DNA of 64,000 nt from Dyadobacter sp. 676 (GCF_040448675.1 NZ_CP159289.1:5439001-5503000); one strand, 5' to 3'; positions 9,308 through 18,564 are shown, counted from the first letter of the stretch. The notes: a model not told the origin generated them from the letters alone. Numbers and translations: made by a program.

Positions 9308-10054
9308 TCAAGCATTTATACCGCCGTCGACAGTGAAGCTGCTTCCTGTAATGTAGCTTGCCTCTGGGCCTGCAAGGAAGTTTACCATCGCAGCAATCTC
9401 CTGGGGTTTCCCCAACCTTTTTAGTGGAATTGCATTGGTGAAAGCCTCACGAACCGCTGGATCTGTCGGCATCATGTCAGTGTCGATCGCACCCGGTTCA
9501 ACCGTATTCACGGTTATATTCCGGGGCGCCAGATCCCAGGCCAGTCCACGGGTGTAGCCGCTGATGGCGGCTTTGGTTGCGGCATAGTCTGACATAAACG
9601 GTCCACCGATCCTTTTGCCACCTACTGAGCCGATATTAATGACCCTGCCGCCTTCCGGAATATATTTCACAGCAGCCCGCACAGCTTCGGATACTGCCCG
9701 GATGTTCACATCAACCTGACGATCATAGTCCCCAGACCTTTCGGCAGCCTGATCCAGTGGCCCTGCGACTGCGATTGCCGCATTGTTTACCAGAATATCG
9801 ATTTTTCCAAATTTTTCGGCGGTGTCGTCTATCGCCTTGGTCAGTGCGCCACTCTGTGCTGCATCTGCTTTGATCCCCAGGGCTTTCCCTCCGTTTTGTG
9901 CGATCTCCTCCGTCAATTTCTGCGCTTTTTCATCCGAGCTGACATATGTGAAGGCAACGCTTGCGCCTTCCGAGGCGAGTCTTCTGACGATTGCTTCGCC
10001 CATCCCGCGTGTACCACCTGTGACAAATGCGACCTTTTCTGCTAGAGTTTTCAT
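9308..10054 (-). CDS. SDR-family oxidoreductase (FabG-like)
   Basis: Classical short-chain dehydrogenase of 248 aa. The cofactor motif TGGTRGMG lies at residues 12-19, NNAA at 90-93, and the catalytic Ser143-Tyr157-Lys161 set in INIGSVGG and YAATK. It ends in SSFTVDGGINA. It probably uses NADP(H) to reduce a carbonyl; the substrate is unknown. It is divergent from a TetR regulator across a 115-base region with two identical palindromes, so control by that regulator is likely. It reads intact. Confidence 0.9.
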   Translation of the reverse strand: MKTLAEKVAFVTGGTRGMGEAIVRRLASEGASVAFTYVSSDEKAQKLTEEIAQNGGKALGIKADAAQSGALTKAIDDTAEKFGKIDILVNNAAIAVAGPLDQAAERSGDYDRQVDVNIRAVSEAVRAAVKYIPEGGRVINIGSVGGKRIGGPFMSDYAATKAAISGYTRGLAWDLAPRNITVNTVEPGAIDTDMMPTDPAVREAFTNAIPLKRLGKPQEIAAMVNFLAGPEASYITGSSFTVDGGINA

Positions 10055-10072
10055 GATTGAACTGTTTAATTT

Positions 10073-10116
10073 TGGAATTATAGTTCCAGAATCAAAATTT
10101 TGGAATTATAGTTCCA
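10073..10116. promoter_or_regulatory. Tandem TetR-type operator (two copies of TGGAATTATAGTTCCA)
   Basis: The 16-base palindrome TGGAATTATAGTTCCA occurs at 10073-10088 and again identically at 10101-10116, 28 bases centre to centre, in the gap between divergent SDR and TetR genes. TetR repressors bind such short inverted repeats and usually control the divergent neighbour and themselves. The copies overlap the AT-rich stretches expected to hold the minus-strand promoter. Confidence 0.75.
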
Positions 10117-10169
10117 ATAAGTTTGTATTTTTATCACGGTAGTATTTTATGGAGCTAAATCACAACTAA

Positions 10170-10751
10170 ATGGCCAGAAACCGTAATTTCGACGAGCAGG
10201 ATATTCTAGACAGGGCAATCGAGCTATTTAAAATTCGCGGGTATCGTGGTACAACGCCTGAGGATTTGGTGAACACCTTGGGTATAAGCAGATCCAGTCT
10301 GTACAACACGTTTGGGGACAAACATTCATTGCTGCTCAAATCACTTCACCGGTATCACGAAAAGACGGTTGCGGCGCTGGAGAACGTTATTTCGAACACG
10401 AGAGAGCCGCTAGCGGGCATAAAGCTTATTTTCAAACTGTCGATTGAGGGCACATATCCCGGCGGTATGCCGCCTGGCTGCTTTTTGATCAATTCCATTA
10501 TCGAGTTCGGCCCGGACGAGCCGGCAGCGGCCGAAATCGTCAGGAAAAGTATTGATGCTACCAGGGGGGCATTGCTTCATTTTGTGCTTGACGGCAAGAA
10601 GTCGGGGAAGTTTTCTGATAGTCTCGATGCTGAAACGATGGCAGATTATTTACAGAACTGTATTAACGGGATCGTTGTTTCGGCCAAAGCGGGAATGACT
10701 CAGGCCGAATGTGAAAGAATGGTTGAGAGCACGCTGATACTGCTACACTAG
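10170..10751 (+). CDS. TetR/AcrR-family transcriptional regulator
   Basis: 193 aa. The N-terminal helix-turn-helix spans about residues 25-55 (TTPEDLVNTLGISRSSLYNTFGDKHSLL), with the YNTFGDK recognition helix typical of TetR proteins. The C-terminal ligand domain carries GGMPPGCFLINSIIEFG, close to the PF16925 group of TetR proteins that respond to electrophiles or small aromatic compounds. It probably represses the divergent SDR gene and itself through the operators at 10073-10116. Intact. Confidence 0.9.
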   Translation: MARNRNFDEQDILDRAIELFKIRGYRGTTPEDLVNTLGISRSSLYNTFGDKHSLLLKSLHRYHEKTVAALENVISNTREPLAGIKLIFKLSIEGTYPGGMPPGCFLINSIIEFGPDEPAAAEIVRKSIDATRGALLHFVLDGKKSGKFSDSLDAETMADYLQNCINGIVVSAKAGMTQAECERMVESTLILLH

Positions 10752-10797
10752 TGTCTGTTTTTCCCTAATCGTATATACGCAGCCGTTCCAACAGCAT

Positions 10798-11166
10798 TTA
10801 ACGCTTCGTCATTGGGATAGCCTTGCCGGTAATAACCTTTTGATGGTTCTGGCCCCACCTAATCATTTCCAGTATCAAGTTCCCATATTCAAGGGCATAC
10901 TGGGTGAACTCGTATTCGATCGTTGCTGTAAAATCGGGATCGACCTTCCTGACGACCAACTTATTATCTTCTAATTCTTTCAGGCTCCTGGACAGCATCC
11001 GCTTGGTAATACCTGGAATGCTGTGCTGAATATCCGAAAACCGTCTGTTGCCCTTACAAATGGAATGGATAATCGGTAGCTTCCACTTACCACCGATCAC
11101 GTAGATCGTATCCTGCAATGCGCGGATTTGGGCCTGGATCTGGGTTGTGTTTTCTTTTGGGTTCAT
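10798..11166 (-). CDS. HxlR-family winged-helix regulator
   Basis: 122 aa. IGGKWKLPIIHSICKGNRRFSDIQHSIPGITKRMLSRSLKELE is the HxlR DNA-binding signature, followed by the wing and EYGNLILEMIRWGQNHQ. Members sense reactive electrophiles or redox change and control adjacent oxidoreductases. It is divergent from the MDR gene beginning at 11305, and the gap holds a TAATTTTG -7 box (11221-11228) facing that gene. It probably regulates the MDR gene (inference). Confidence 0.9.
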   Translation of the reverse strand: MNPKENTTQIQAQIRALQDTIYVIGGKWKLPIIHSICKGNRRFSDIQHSIPGITKRMLSRSLKELEDNKLVVRKVDPDFTATIEYEFTQYALEYGNLILEMIRWGQNHQKVITGKAIPMTKR

Positions 11167-11304
11167 GACCGGGGAGGTATCAACGGTGATACCTGCGGCA
11201 AAGTTACGCGGAACTTGCTATAATTTTGTTCGCAGTCCCGGGTGGCCAGCAAAAGGCTTCACTGAATAAAGATGATCATAACCGGGGCAGCGTTTCAAAC
11301 GACT

Positions 11305-12249
11305 ATGAAAGCAATGACAATTAAAGGTCATGGTGGAGTTGAGAACTTCGCTATGGCACTGCTACCTATTCCTCAAATAAAAGATAATGAGGTCCTGGTG
11401 CGGACAAAGGCAATCAGCATTAACCCGGCAGACGCTATCGTTCGCAGCAACAAAGATGTAAGTTGGGTGTTTGGCAGCGACCAGCCATTTATCCCTGGAT
11501 GGGATATTTCAGGCGAGGTTGTCGGGGTTGGGTCCAAGGTTGCGGGATTTAAAATTGGCGATCAGGTGTTCGGCGCGTTGCGGCACCCGTACATCGGGCG
11601 GACTTACGCCGAGTACGTGGCTGCACCAGAGGCTGACCTGGCGCATAAGCCTACCACCATCACCCATGAGCAGGCTGCCGCTGCCACTCTTGCGGCGCTT
11701 ACTGCTCTGCAACCGATGATCAAGGTCGGTATTAAAGATGGAGATCGCGTCCTGATCACAGCAGCGGGAGGGGGTGTGGGGCACTTTGCCGTTCAGTTTG
11801 CCAAATATTTTGGCGCCCATGTAATCGCACTTGCTTCAATAGGGAAAAAGGACTTTGTAACTTCATTGGGAGCAGACGAGTTTGTCGACTATCAACAAGG
11901 CCGGTTTGAGCAGCAAATTGCAGACGTCGACCTTGTGGTAGAGGCAGTCAAACAAGATCGGCATATTCAAAGAAGTATGCAGGTCGTCAAGCCGGGTGGA
12001 TCATTGATCAGCCTATGGTCACACGTTAACGATGAGGAAAAGGCGGAGGCAGACCGGCGAAATGTCAATGCATTCTATAATATGGTATTATCAAATGGGC
12101 AGGATATGAAATTCATTGCTAAACTGTTAGAGGAAAACAGGCTGGTGCCCCATATCTCGGCGAGCTATCCTCTTGAAGCAATGGCCGACGCACATCGTGA
12201 AATCGAAAAGGGGCACACCCAAGGCAAAATTGTCGTCACCATCAAATAA
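11305..12249 (+). CDS. NADP-dependent MDR oxidoreductase (quinone reductase-like)
   Basis: Zinc-independent medium-chain dehydrogenase of about 315 aa. The N-terminal GroES-like domain has VRTKAISINPADAIVRS, PFIPGWDISGEVVGVG and VFGAL; the Rossmann cofactor motif is AAGGGVGHFAVQFAKYFGAHVIA. The C-terminus, PLEAMADAHREIEKGHTQGKIVV, is typical of the QOR group. It lacks the Cys ligands of zinc alcohol dehydrogenases. ATG at 11305 gives the usual MKAM start; a further ATG lies at 11272. A nitrilase gene follows after 20 bases, and the two probably form an operon under the HxlR regulator. Confidence 0.9.
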   Translation: MKAMTIKGHGGVENFAMALLPIPQIKDNEVLVRTKAISINPADAIVRSNKDVSWVFGSDQPFIPGWDISGEVVGVGSKVAGFKIGDQVFGALRHPYIGRTYAEYVAAPEADLAHKPTTITHEQAAAATLAALTALQPMIKVGIKDGDRVLITAAGGGVGHFAVQFAKYFGAHVIALASIGKKDFVTSLGADEFVDYQQGRFEQQIADVDLVVEAVKQDRHIQRSMQVVKPGGSLISLWSHVNDEEKAEADRRNVNAFYNMVLSNGQDMKFIAKLLEENRLVPHISASYPLEAMADAHREIEKGHTQGKIVVTIK

Positions 12250-12269
12250 GCACCATATCCATTCACAAA

Positions 12270-13055
12270 ATGAGAGTAACAGTTTGTGAGCTGAGCGACG
12301 ACGAAGACAAGTTCCTGCTGGACTGGAAGGACCTGAAAGCTCACATCGCAGAAAACCGGCCCGACCTGGTGCTACTGCCGGAGATGCCTTTCTGCCGGTG
12401 GATGGCGGCTACTCCTGAACTAACCCAGGAGCTCCGCTTGCGAGGTATTCAGCGCCATAAGCAGTGGCTAGCTGAAATTGAGGCGCTCGGCGTGTGCGCA
12501 GTTGTGTATTCGATGCCGGTCATCGAAGACAGCAGGAATCTGAATATCGCCTATGTTTATACGCCAGAAAAAGGACATCAGCGGCTGCATAGCAAAGCCT
12601 ATTTTCCGCAGGAGCCGCATTTTTGGGAACAAACATGGTTTGAATTGGAACAAGCCGTGACTTTCGACGCCGTTGATATTGGCGATTACCGTGTTGGCGT
12701 TCTGCTCTGTACCGAGCTATGGTTTACCCAGTGGGCGCGCCACTATGGCAAAAAAGGTATTGACTTGTTATTATGTCCCCGGGCTACGTCACAAGGCAGC
12801 GTTCAGCAGTGGGTAGACTGCGGCAAGGTATCAGCGGTAGTCTCGGGAGCATATTGCCTCAGTTCGAACCGTGCCGGCGAAGGGGACAACGGGTTTTTAT
12901 GGGGAGGGGCCGGTTGGGTTACAGAGCCTGTGACCGGCTCGATTTTAACTTTAACTTCGTCAAAATCTCGATTTTCAACTATTGATATTGATTTGAAAAA
13001 GAGTCGGGCTGCAAAATTACAATATCCGTTATATGTTAACTATGTGGCCCAATAA
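12270..13055 (+). CDS. Carbon-nitrogen hydrolase (nitrilase superfamily)
   Basis: 261 aa with the Glu-Lys-Cys catalytic triad: Glu38 in LLPEMPF, Lys109 in LHSKAYFP and Cys147 in VGVLLCTELWF. The fold and order match PF00795. Such enzymes hydrolyse nitriles, amides or N-carbamoyl compounds; the substrate cannot be read from the sequence. It lies 20 bases behind the MDR gene. The gap after the stop (13056-13231) holds no gene. Confidence 0.85.
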   Translation: MRVTVCELSDDEDKFLLDWKDLKAHIAENRPDLVLLPEMPFCRWMAATPELTQELRLRGIQRHKQWLAEIEALGVCAVVYSMPVIEDSRNLNIAYVYTPEKGHQRLHSKAYFPQEPHFWEQTWFELEQAVTFDAVDIGDYRVGVLLCTELWFTQWARHYGKKGIDLLLCPRATSQGSVQQWVDCGKVSAVVSGAYCLSSNRAGEGDNGFLWGGAGWVTEPVTGSILTLTSSKSRFSTIDIDLKKSRAAKLQYPLYVNYVAQ

Positions 13056-13231
13056 GGCAATAGTCACTACGGCGGTGTTAAATATATATTTTTCAACATC
13101 ATAATTTAATTTTAAAGCCGGTTAGCAGGTATCTTCATGCAATTTTTTGCTGAGAAAATACCGGAAATCTGAATTTGAAAGCCGATGATTAGGCCTGATT
13201 GTCAAGACTTGATGGGTGGTTTCGTTTTCAT

Positions 13232-13774
13232 ATGGTGACTAGTAAAAAGTACTTCGAGCTCTCGATTGAGCATTTGCAATCAATTGCCGGATGGGCTGCT
13301 GAGTGTGCACAAAGGTCCCTGGACATTTACGAACAATGTATGAGAAATGATGACCGCCCTCGCAAAGCGATCGATTTGACCAAAGAATTTGTGGTCACAG
13401 GAAAGCGGACGAATTTGCTTAGAAAGGCTGCAATGGATGCACATAGGGCGTCTATGCAAACGACTGATGCGGCAGCATCAGCGGCAGCAAAGGCTGCAAG
13501 TTTGGCGGCTGCAAGTGCATTTACCCACCCATTCAGCGACATATATCAGGCCCGGCATATCTTAGGCTCCGCAGCCAACTCTGCTTTCGCCATCGAGCTC
13601 TCTTTTAAAGAAAATAGTCAGGTCGGCGCCAAAGAAATCGAATGGGCCGCCATTAACGCAGACTATAAAGTTGTCCAGATACTAAGAAAGATGCCAGAAC
13701 AAACCGGGCAGGGTAGGAGACTGGACGAGCTGATGAAGGTGCTCGATCAACTATTAAGGAAGCCAAATGGTTGA
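13232..13774 (+). CDS. Imm-5-like putative immunity protein
   Basis: 180 aa, all-helical. The pattern IAGWAAECAQRSLDIYEQ...DDRPRKAIDLTKEFV...RKAAMDAHRASMQ and the Ala-rich SAAAKAASLAAASAF...HILGSAANSAFAIELSF fit the Imm-5-like group of immunity proteins found in polymorphic toxin loci. The ATG at 13232 (MVTSKKYF) is preferred; an alternative lies at 13199. No toxin gene is recognisable nearby, so it is an orphan here, close to IS and recombinase remnants. The family match is from memory of the pattern, not a search. Confidence 0.6.
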   Translation: MVTSKKYFELSIEHLQSIAGWAAECAQRSLDIYEQCMRNDDRPRKAIDLTKEFVVTGKRTNLLRKAAMDAHRASMQTTDAAASAAAKAASLAAASAFTHPFSDIYQARHILGSAANSAFAIELSFKENSQVGAKEIEWAAINADYKVVQILRKMPEQTGQGRRLDELMKVLDQLLRKPNG

Positions 13775-13910
13775 TCTCAATTTTTCGTCCGGGAAGTTAG
13801 CTCTATCATCCTCAGAGACATCGATCAAAAGTGAGCTTGATGGTTTGCACATATCGTGCGAATTGTGAAGGTTTGCGGATAAACTTCATAAGTCGTGCTC
13901 GTCGTAAAAA

Positions 13911-14351
13911 ATGGAATCCGAAATAACTCTTCAAATCATCCTTATCAAACCAACGCCAAATGTAGTTTTTGGACTACAGAAGGGCACTGGTACCAATTAC
14001 GCAACGGTCCAAAAGCAAATTCCTACCTCGAACGATTTAGACTTTACGTTTACAATTATTGTGAAAGGTGATAGATCCAAAGATCAATTTCCAAAATTGT
14101 CAGGCAGTTTTGTTCAGGGTTCCGCAGATAATAGGTTCGTGTATATCGACATCGGCACCTATGCCGGCCAAGCTGATTCAAAATGGTCGAGACGGCTTAA
14201 AATACCTTTAACAGGGATTACTTGGGAGGACATCGATTCATTATCTGGCAACTCGATACTGCAGACTGTTGTACCTGGAACTGGTAGGGACGGGGGGCCA
14301 AACTGTGCGACAGTTAAACCTTTTGCAGGTTGGCATCTTGAACGATCATAG
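13911..14351 (+). CDS. DUF5990 family protein
   Basis: 146 aa, no signal peptide. FGLQKGTGTNYATVQKQ, GSFVQGSADNRFVYIDIGTYAGQ, WSRRLKIPLTGITWEDI and GTGRDGGPNCATVKPFAGW are the conserved blocks of DUF5990, a small soluble protein family common in Bacteroidota and Actinobacteria, of unknown function. It appears intact. It lies 136 bases after the Imm-5-like gene, too far to claim an operon. Confidence 0.75.
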   Translation: MESEITLQIILIKPTPNVVFGLQKGTGTNYATVQKQIPTSNDLDFTFTIIVKGDRSKDQFPKLSGSFVQGSADNRFVYIDIGTYAGQADSKWSRRLKIPLTGITWEDIDSLSGNSILQTVVPGTGRDGGPNCATVKPFAGWHLERS

Positions 14352-14731
14352 AAGTGAAATGACGTATTCTATTTAACATAGTACGTTTTTTACAACAAAT
14401 GAAAAATGTAAATATTCAATGCTGAATTCGGTAAATGTGCCACCTGAATTGAATTATTTTGCTTTAATGGTAATACGATTAATATCGTATTGCTGCCTTT
14501 GGGCGGCTTTAATTTCTTCTTTTGTTTTGTTGAAAATCTGCTTATAAAAAGTTTTTGTGCAAATTATTGTAAAAATAGTTTTATATCATAACCTTGAGTA
14601 ACCGTCGGATTCAATTTTTGGAATCAGCCAGCTCAAAGCGCCCCCAATAAGAATTTATCGCGTTGGCGACACACTATTACGGTGTTTCGACCTCACTATG
14701 AAAGCAAAGTACTATAATACTCCCAGAAATC
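14352..14731. other. AT-rich intergenic stretch, no gene seen
   Basis: 380 bases between the DUF5990 stop and the left end of an IS3-family element. It contains scattered T/A tracts and no open frame or repeat I can identify. Confidence 0.5.
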
Positions 14732-14768
14732 TGGACAGCTGCTTAAATTTCTAACTTAGTAGCTGACT

Positions 14769-15056
14769 ATGAAAAAGGAACGTAGAAAATTCAGTGCGAG
14801 CTTCAAAGCCAAAGTGGCTATTGAAGCGATTAAAGAGGTTCAGACCGTGCAGGAATTGGCCTCCAAGTACGAGATTCATCCAACACAGATAGCTGCCTGG
14901 AAGCGAGAGTTTCTGGAAAAGGCTGAATTAGTTTTCAGTAAAGAGGCACCCACCACTGGTAATGAATCCGAAAACACAAAAGAGAAGGAATTGTATTCTA
15001 AAATCGGTGAACTTCAAGTCCAAGTCGATTTTTTAAAAAAGGTCTTGGGGAAATGA
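14769..15056 (+). CDS. IS3-family transposase OrfA
   Basis: 95 aa. RRKFSASFKAKVAIEAIKEVQTVQELASKYEIHPTQIAAWKREF is the HTH_Tnp_1 domain, followed by a leucine-zipper stretch (KELYSKIGELQVQVDFLKKVLGK) that mediates OrfA/OrfAB contacts. The end overlaps orfB by 4 bases; an A6 run at 15033-15038 is a possible slippery site. Confidence 0.9.
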   Translation: MKKERRKFSASFKAKVAIEAIKEVQTVQELASKYEIHPTQIAAWKREFLEKAELVFSKEAPTTGNESENTKEKELYSKIGELQVQVDFLKKVLGK

Positions 15057-15899
15057 GTGTTATGGAGAAACGCGGACTTGTTTCCCCTGAGTACCCTGAG
15101 CTAAGCGTCTCGGCACAGTGCAAATTGATTGGTTTACAGCGTAGTAGCTATTACTTTAAGCCGAGAGGTCAGTCTCTGTTAAACCAGCGATTGATGAAGG
15201 CCATTGATCGCCAGTTTCTAGAGTGCCCGTTTTATGGCGTAGAACGCATGCGTGATTACCTGATCGGACTGGGATATCCTGTTGGTGTGAAGCGGGTGAG
15301 AAGACTTTATAGACTTATGAATTTGCGCACAATTTATCCCAAGCGCAATCTAAGCAAATCCAAACCAACAGATTACAAATATCCATATTTGCTGAAGGGG
15401 TTGAAGATTGAGCGCCCCAATCAGGTCTGGCAAGCCGATATATCTTATATTCCAATGTTCAGAGGATTTATGTACATGTTCGCCATTATTGACGTTTACA
15501 GCCGTCGAATTGTGGGATGGAGTATCTCCAATACAATGAGTATGGAATGGTGCCGGGAAACGCTTTTGGATACGATCCGTACACAGGGAAAGCCCGAAAT
15601 ATTCAATACCGACCAGGGTAGCCAATTCACAAGTCAGGGTTTTATTAAGCCGCTCTTAGAGAAAGGGATACAAATTTCTATGGACGGAAAAGGACGGGCC
15701 CTAGACAATGTTTTCATCGAAAGATTTTGGAGGTCGCTCAAACAAGAGTACATATACTTAAATCCTCCAAATGGCGGGATGGATTTGTATCGGGGAGTAA
15801 AAGCATATGTGGAATTTTACAACCGTCGACGCAAACACACAGGAACCGGGTACATTCCCCGATGAATTGTTTTTCCAGATCAATGCAAAAGCATCCTAA
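15053..15899 (+). CDS. IS3-family transposase OrfB (late frameshift)
   Basis: DDE transposase with HTH_21 region (YGVERMRDYLIGLGYPVGVKRVRRLYRLM) and integrase core: Asp in QVWQADISYIPM, Asp in FNTDQGSQFTS, Glu in DNVFIERFWRSLK. As written the frame stops at 15865. One base less in the C4 run at 15857-15860 gives the expected ending GYIPDELFFQINAKAS and a stop at 15897-15899. Probably a functional transposase with an assembly error. Confidence 0.85.
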
Positions 15900-15929
15900 T
15901 TAAACTTAATTTCATCCGTCGGCTGTCCA

Positions 15930-16705
15930 GCAAACCGGGAGTATTTCACTAGATATTCGCGAAGTTAATTTTGAATTTGTCTCAGATTTCTCATTTTGGC
16001 TGAGAACGGTCAAGAACTGTGGTCATAATTCGTCCGTCAAGTATTTGACGAATCTTAAAAAAGATCATTTTGTCTTGCCTTAGAAAAGGTTGGATACCAA
16101 GAGACCCGTTTGCGGAAATCAAATTGGCTAAGAGGGAAGTGGAGCCCGGTTTTCTGACCGAAAATGAACTCGAGAAACTAATATCTAAGACAATTGTGGT
16201 TAAACGGATTGCCCTTGTGCGGGACATTTTCGTTTTCTCTTGCTTCACTGGGCTAGCATACGTGGATGTCAGAAATCTGAGGCGCTCTGCAATTGTGAAA
16301 GGCGTGGATGGAAAGGATTGGATAGTGACCCGACGACAGAAAACAGATGTTCCAACACGGCTTCCATTGCTGCAACAAGCACGAAATGTTATCGAACAGT
16401 ATGGTAACCATGGAAGTGGAGTGAACTCGCCAGACGAATTGGTGTTACCTGTTCTCAGTAACCAAAAGATGAACGCCTATTTGAAGGAAGTTGCAGACAT
16501 CTGCGGAATTACTAAAACACTGACTTTTCATACAGCTCGCCACACCTTTGCAACGACAGTTACGCTGACTAATGGGGTTCCGTTGGAAACTGTTTCCAAA
16601 ATGCTCGGCCATAAGTCGCTCAGGCAAACTCAGCATTATGCTAAAATCATTGATTTGAAGGTGAGCAAGGATATGGATTTGTTGGAGAAGAACTTGCGGA
16701 GGTAG
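15930..16705 (+). pseudogene. Tyrosine recombinase C-terminal part, 5' truncated and frameshifted
   Basis: Core-binding residues (EVNFEFVSDFSFWLRTVKNC, SSVKYLTNLKK) start right at the IS right end. After an A6 run (16049-16054), a one-base shift leads to IILSCLRKGWIPRDPFAEIK and the full catalytic domain. Active-site residues are visible: Arg in GLAYVDVRNLRR, HTARH, GHKS and the Tyr in QTQHYAKI. The arm-binding domain is missing, removed at the IS junction. It was probably the integrase of a conjugative or genomic-island element. The N-terminal remnant at 8553 is of a related but different recombinase type. Confidence 0.8.
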
Positions 16706-16763
16706 TATGCGTGCAGACTACGCTGGTTGTTCAAAAAAGTATTTGGGGCGATCTAGGCTATCA

Positions 16764-16809
16764 CGGGCGGGTTTGTAATAGTCCACCAAGATTATACATA
16801 TCCCGCCCG
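16764..16809. repeat. Inverted repeat CGGGCGGG/CCCGCCCG
   Basis: Perfect 8-base GC-only arms separated by 30 bases, about 60 bases downstream of the recombinase. It could be a structured RNA 3' end or part of an attachment region. The rest of 16706-16989 has no gene. Confidence 0.35.
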
Positions 16810-16989
16810 CTACCAGCGCACTTAACAGCAAATATAGTGTATTTTGTGTGTCCAACTTATTGCAGCCATGCTTAGAACGCTATCGGACAGTTTAAGGAGG
16901 TATTCAAATTCTGCGTTCAAAACGTATTTGACAAATAACTCGGCAAAAGGGCAGCTAAATAAGTGGCCCTAGTATTTCAGTGATCGTTT

Positions 16990-17025
16990 AAAGCCGCCAA
17001 AAGCTTCCGGCATAATGGCGGCTTT
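16990..17025 (+). terminator. Rho-independent terminator
   Basis: AAAGCCGCCA and TGGCGGCTTT form a 10-base stem with a 16-base loop, followed by TCTCTATTG. The flanking A and T runs make it potentially bidirectional. It separates the recombinase region from the DUF932 gene. Confidence 0.7.
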
Positions 17026-17211
17026 CTCTATTGTTTAGACCTACCAAATCACGCCGCAGCCCATTCAGGCACTTATTCCGTTTCCTTTTGGCTGTTGTGG
17101 GGCCACTGTTAGAAGGGCTTTCTTTTTTTCGTTTTTCTTTGTCAAACATTCATTTTCAAGGGAGCGAGAGGAAGAAGGAAAACAATCTCTAACTTCTAAC
17201 ATGTTACTATC

Positions 17212-18264
17212 ATGGCTCACAATCTGAATTTCAACGAGACTACCGGCGAACACTCATTCTTTTCAGTAAAGGAAAAAGCATGGCACGGCCTCGGACGAAT
17301 CGTCGATCAGTACCCAACCAGTAACGAGGCAATCGCGTTTGCAGGTCTGGACTACCAAGTTCAAAAGGCTAATCTTTTGGCTCATTTACCATCTGAGGGA
17401 TGCGATCATTCAGAATCTACCGTGCCAGTCGGAGGATATTTCGCAACTATGAGAACTGATACCAAAGCAGTACTTGGAGTAGTTGGCAGGGAATACCAGA
17501 TTGTTCAAAATCGCGATGCATTCACGTTCTTTGATAGCATCGTGGGTGGGGACGGAATTTTGTATGAAACTGCCGGTGCGTTGGGCAAAGGAGAAAGGAT
17601 TTTTATTACCGCCAAGTTGCCGGGTTATATTCAAGTTGGGGCCGATGATCTGATTGAAAAATATCTCTTTCTTACGACCTCCCACGACGGTAGCGGTAGT
17701 ATCACTGCTGCGTTTACACCAGTCCGGATCGTATGCGCAAACACGCTGAATGCTGCTATGAAAAACATGACCAATGTTGTTAAAATTCGCCATACCAGCA
17801 ATGCTAAAGACCGGCTCAGAACAGCACATAAAATGATGGGTATAGCCAACCGGTTTAGCGACGAAGTCGGTCAGGTATTCAACACTTGGGCGAAGAAGCG
17901 TATTAGTGATCCCGAGCTAAAAAAGCTTATCGAAATTGCGATGGCACCAAACAAGGAAGTCCTCGGGAATATTCGCGACGGAAAGGTTCATGCGCTGTCT
18001 ACCCAGTTCCTTAATATTGTCGATGATGTGTATGAATATGCGCTTAGTAATCCTACTCAGCAGCTCCCGACCACAATGGGAACCGTGTTTGGTGCGTACA
18101 ATGCAATCACAGGATATTTTCAGAATGTCCGCAAGTTTACCGACGAAGAAGCAAAACTCAAATCAATCTTGCTCGGTGGAACAGGTCAGCTGCGAGGACA
18201 GGCAGCATTTAACTTGTGTGATGAATTTACCCGCCGAGGTACAAATGCTTTCAGCCTTAACTAG
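17212..18264 (+). CDS. DUF932 domain protein (phage/plasmid-like, TIGR03299 type)
   Basis: 350 aa, cytoplasmic. AWHGLGRIVDQYPTSNEAIAFAGLDYQV, REYQIVQNRDAFTFFDSIVG, GERIFITAKLPGY, TPVRIVCANTL and a C-terminal FDxR-like region match DUF932 proteins. These are carried by phages, plasmids and integrative elements and also found near some defence islands; the function is unknown. It reads intact, starts at the ATG after a terminator, and lies near a recombinase remnant, so it is probably cargo of a decayed integrated element. Confidence 0.8.
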   Translation: MAHNLNFNETTGEHSFFSVKEKAWHGLGRIVDQYPTSNEAIAFAGLDYQVQKANLLAHLPSEGCDHSESTVPVGGYFATMRTDTKAVLGVVGREYQIVQNRDAFTFFDSIVGGDGILYETAGALGKGERIFITAKLPGYIQVGADDLIEKYLFLTTSHDGSGSITAAFTPVRIVCANTLNAAMKNMTNVVKIRHTSNAKDRLRTAHKMMGIANRFSDEVGQVFNTWAKKRISDPELKKLIEIAMAPNKEVLGNIRDGKVHALSTQFLNIVDDVYEYALSNPTQQLPTTMGTVFGAYNAITGYFQNVRKFTDEEAKLKSILLGGTGQLRGQAAFNLCDEFTRRGTNAFSLN

Positions 18265-18359
18265 AAGAATCGCCGCCCGGTGAGGGGGCTACATTCAAAC
18301 TGTTGTTACCGGTCTGGTAGCAACCGAACCTTGCATGAAGTGGAGAATTCAGTGGCTTG

Positions 18360-18550
18360 GCTGGAGAATACGGCGCAACAGACCACCCCGTTCCGTGGCA
18401 AATTGACCGATAATCCAAATTCTTGAATTTTGTGTAACTCGCTGACAAAAAAAAGATTTGGTGGTCAATTTTGACCGAAATGATCTGGTCGGCTCAAATT
18501 GAAATGGGCGGGGCCGCCCGGCGGTGGTTACTGGCACCGTAATTTCCAGC
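18360..18550 (-). repeat. Palindrome-ended mobile repeat, copy 1
   Basis: 191-base element bounded by GCTGGAGAATACGGCGC and CACCGTAATTTCCAGC, which are imperfect inverted repeats. Inside are repeated GTGGTCA/TGACCAC motifs and a conserved core around TTTTGTGTAACTCGCTGAC. It matches copies at 19825, 31764 and 42496. This copy has an extra GC-rich block of about 15 bases near 18507-18521 that the others lack. It encodes no protein. The multiple GTGGTCA motifs resemble IS21-family ends, so it may be a MITE mobilised by an IS21-type transposase (inference). Confidence 0.75.
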
Positions 18551-18564
18551 TTATCAACCGTTTG

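Larger units (their letters stand above)
14732..15929 (+). mobile_element. IS3-family insertion sequence, no target duplication seen
   Basis: Ends TGGACAGC (14732-14739) and GCTGTCCA (15922-15929) bound an orfA/orfB pair with a 4-base overlap, the usual IS3 arrangement for programmed -1 frameshifting. The flanking triplets (ATC and GCA) do not match, and the right flank is the interior of a recombinase gene. The copy may therefore mark a deletion or recombination event. Confidence 0.8.

Noticed and set aside
14726..15935. Target duplication for the second IS3-family element
   Set aside because: Flanking bases (AAATC and GCAAA) do not match for any length from 3 to 5.
16764..16809. GC-rich inverted repeat as an attachment site or tRNA remnant
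   Set aside because: No tRNA-like cloverleaf or direct repeat partner was found, so only a plain inverted repeat is reported.
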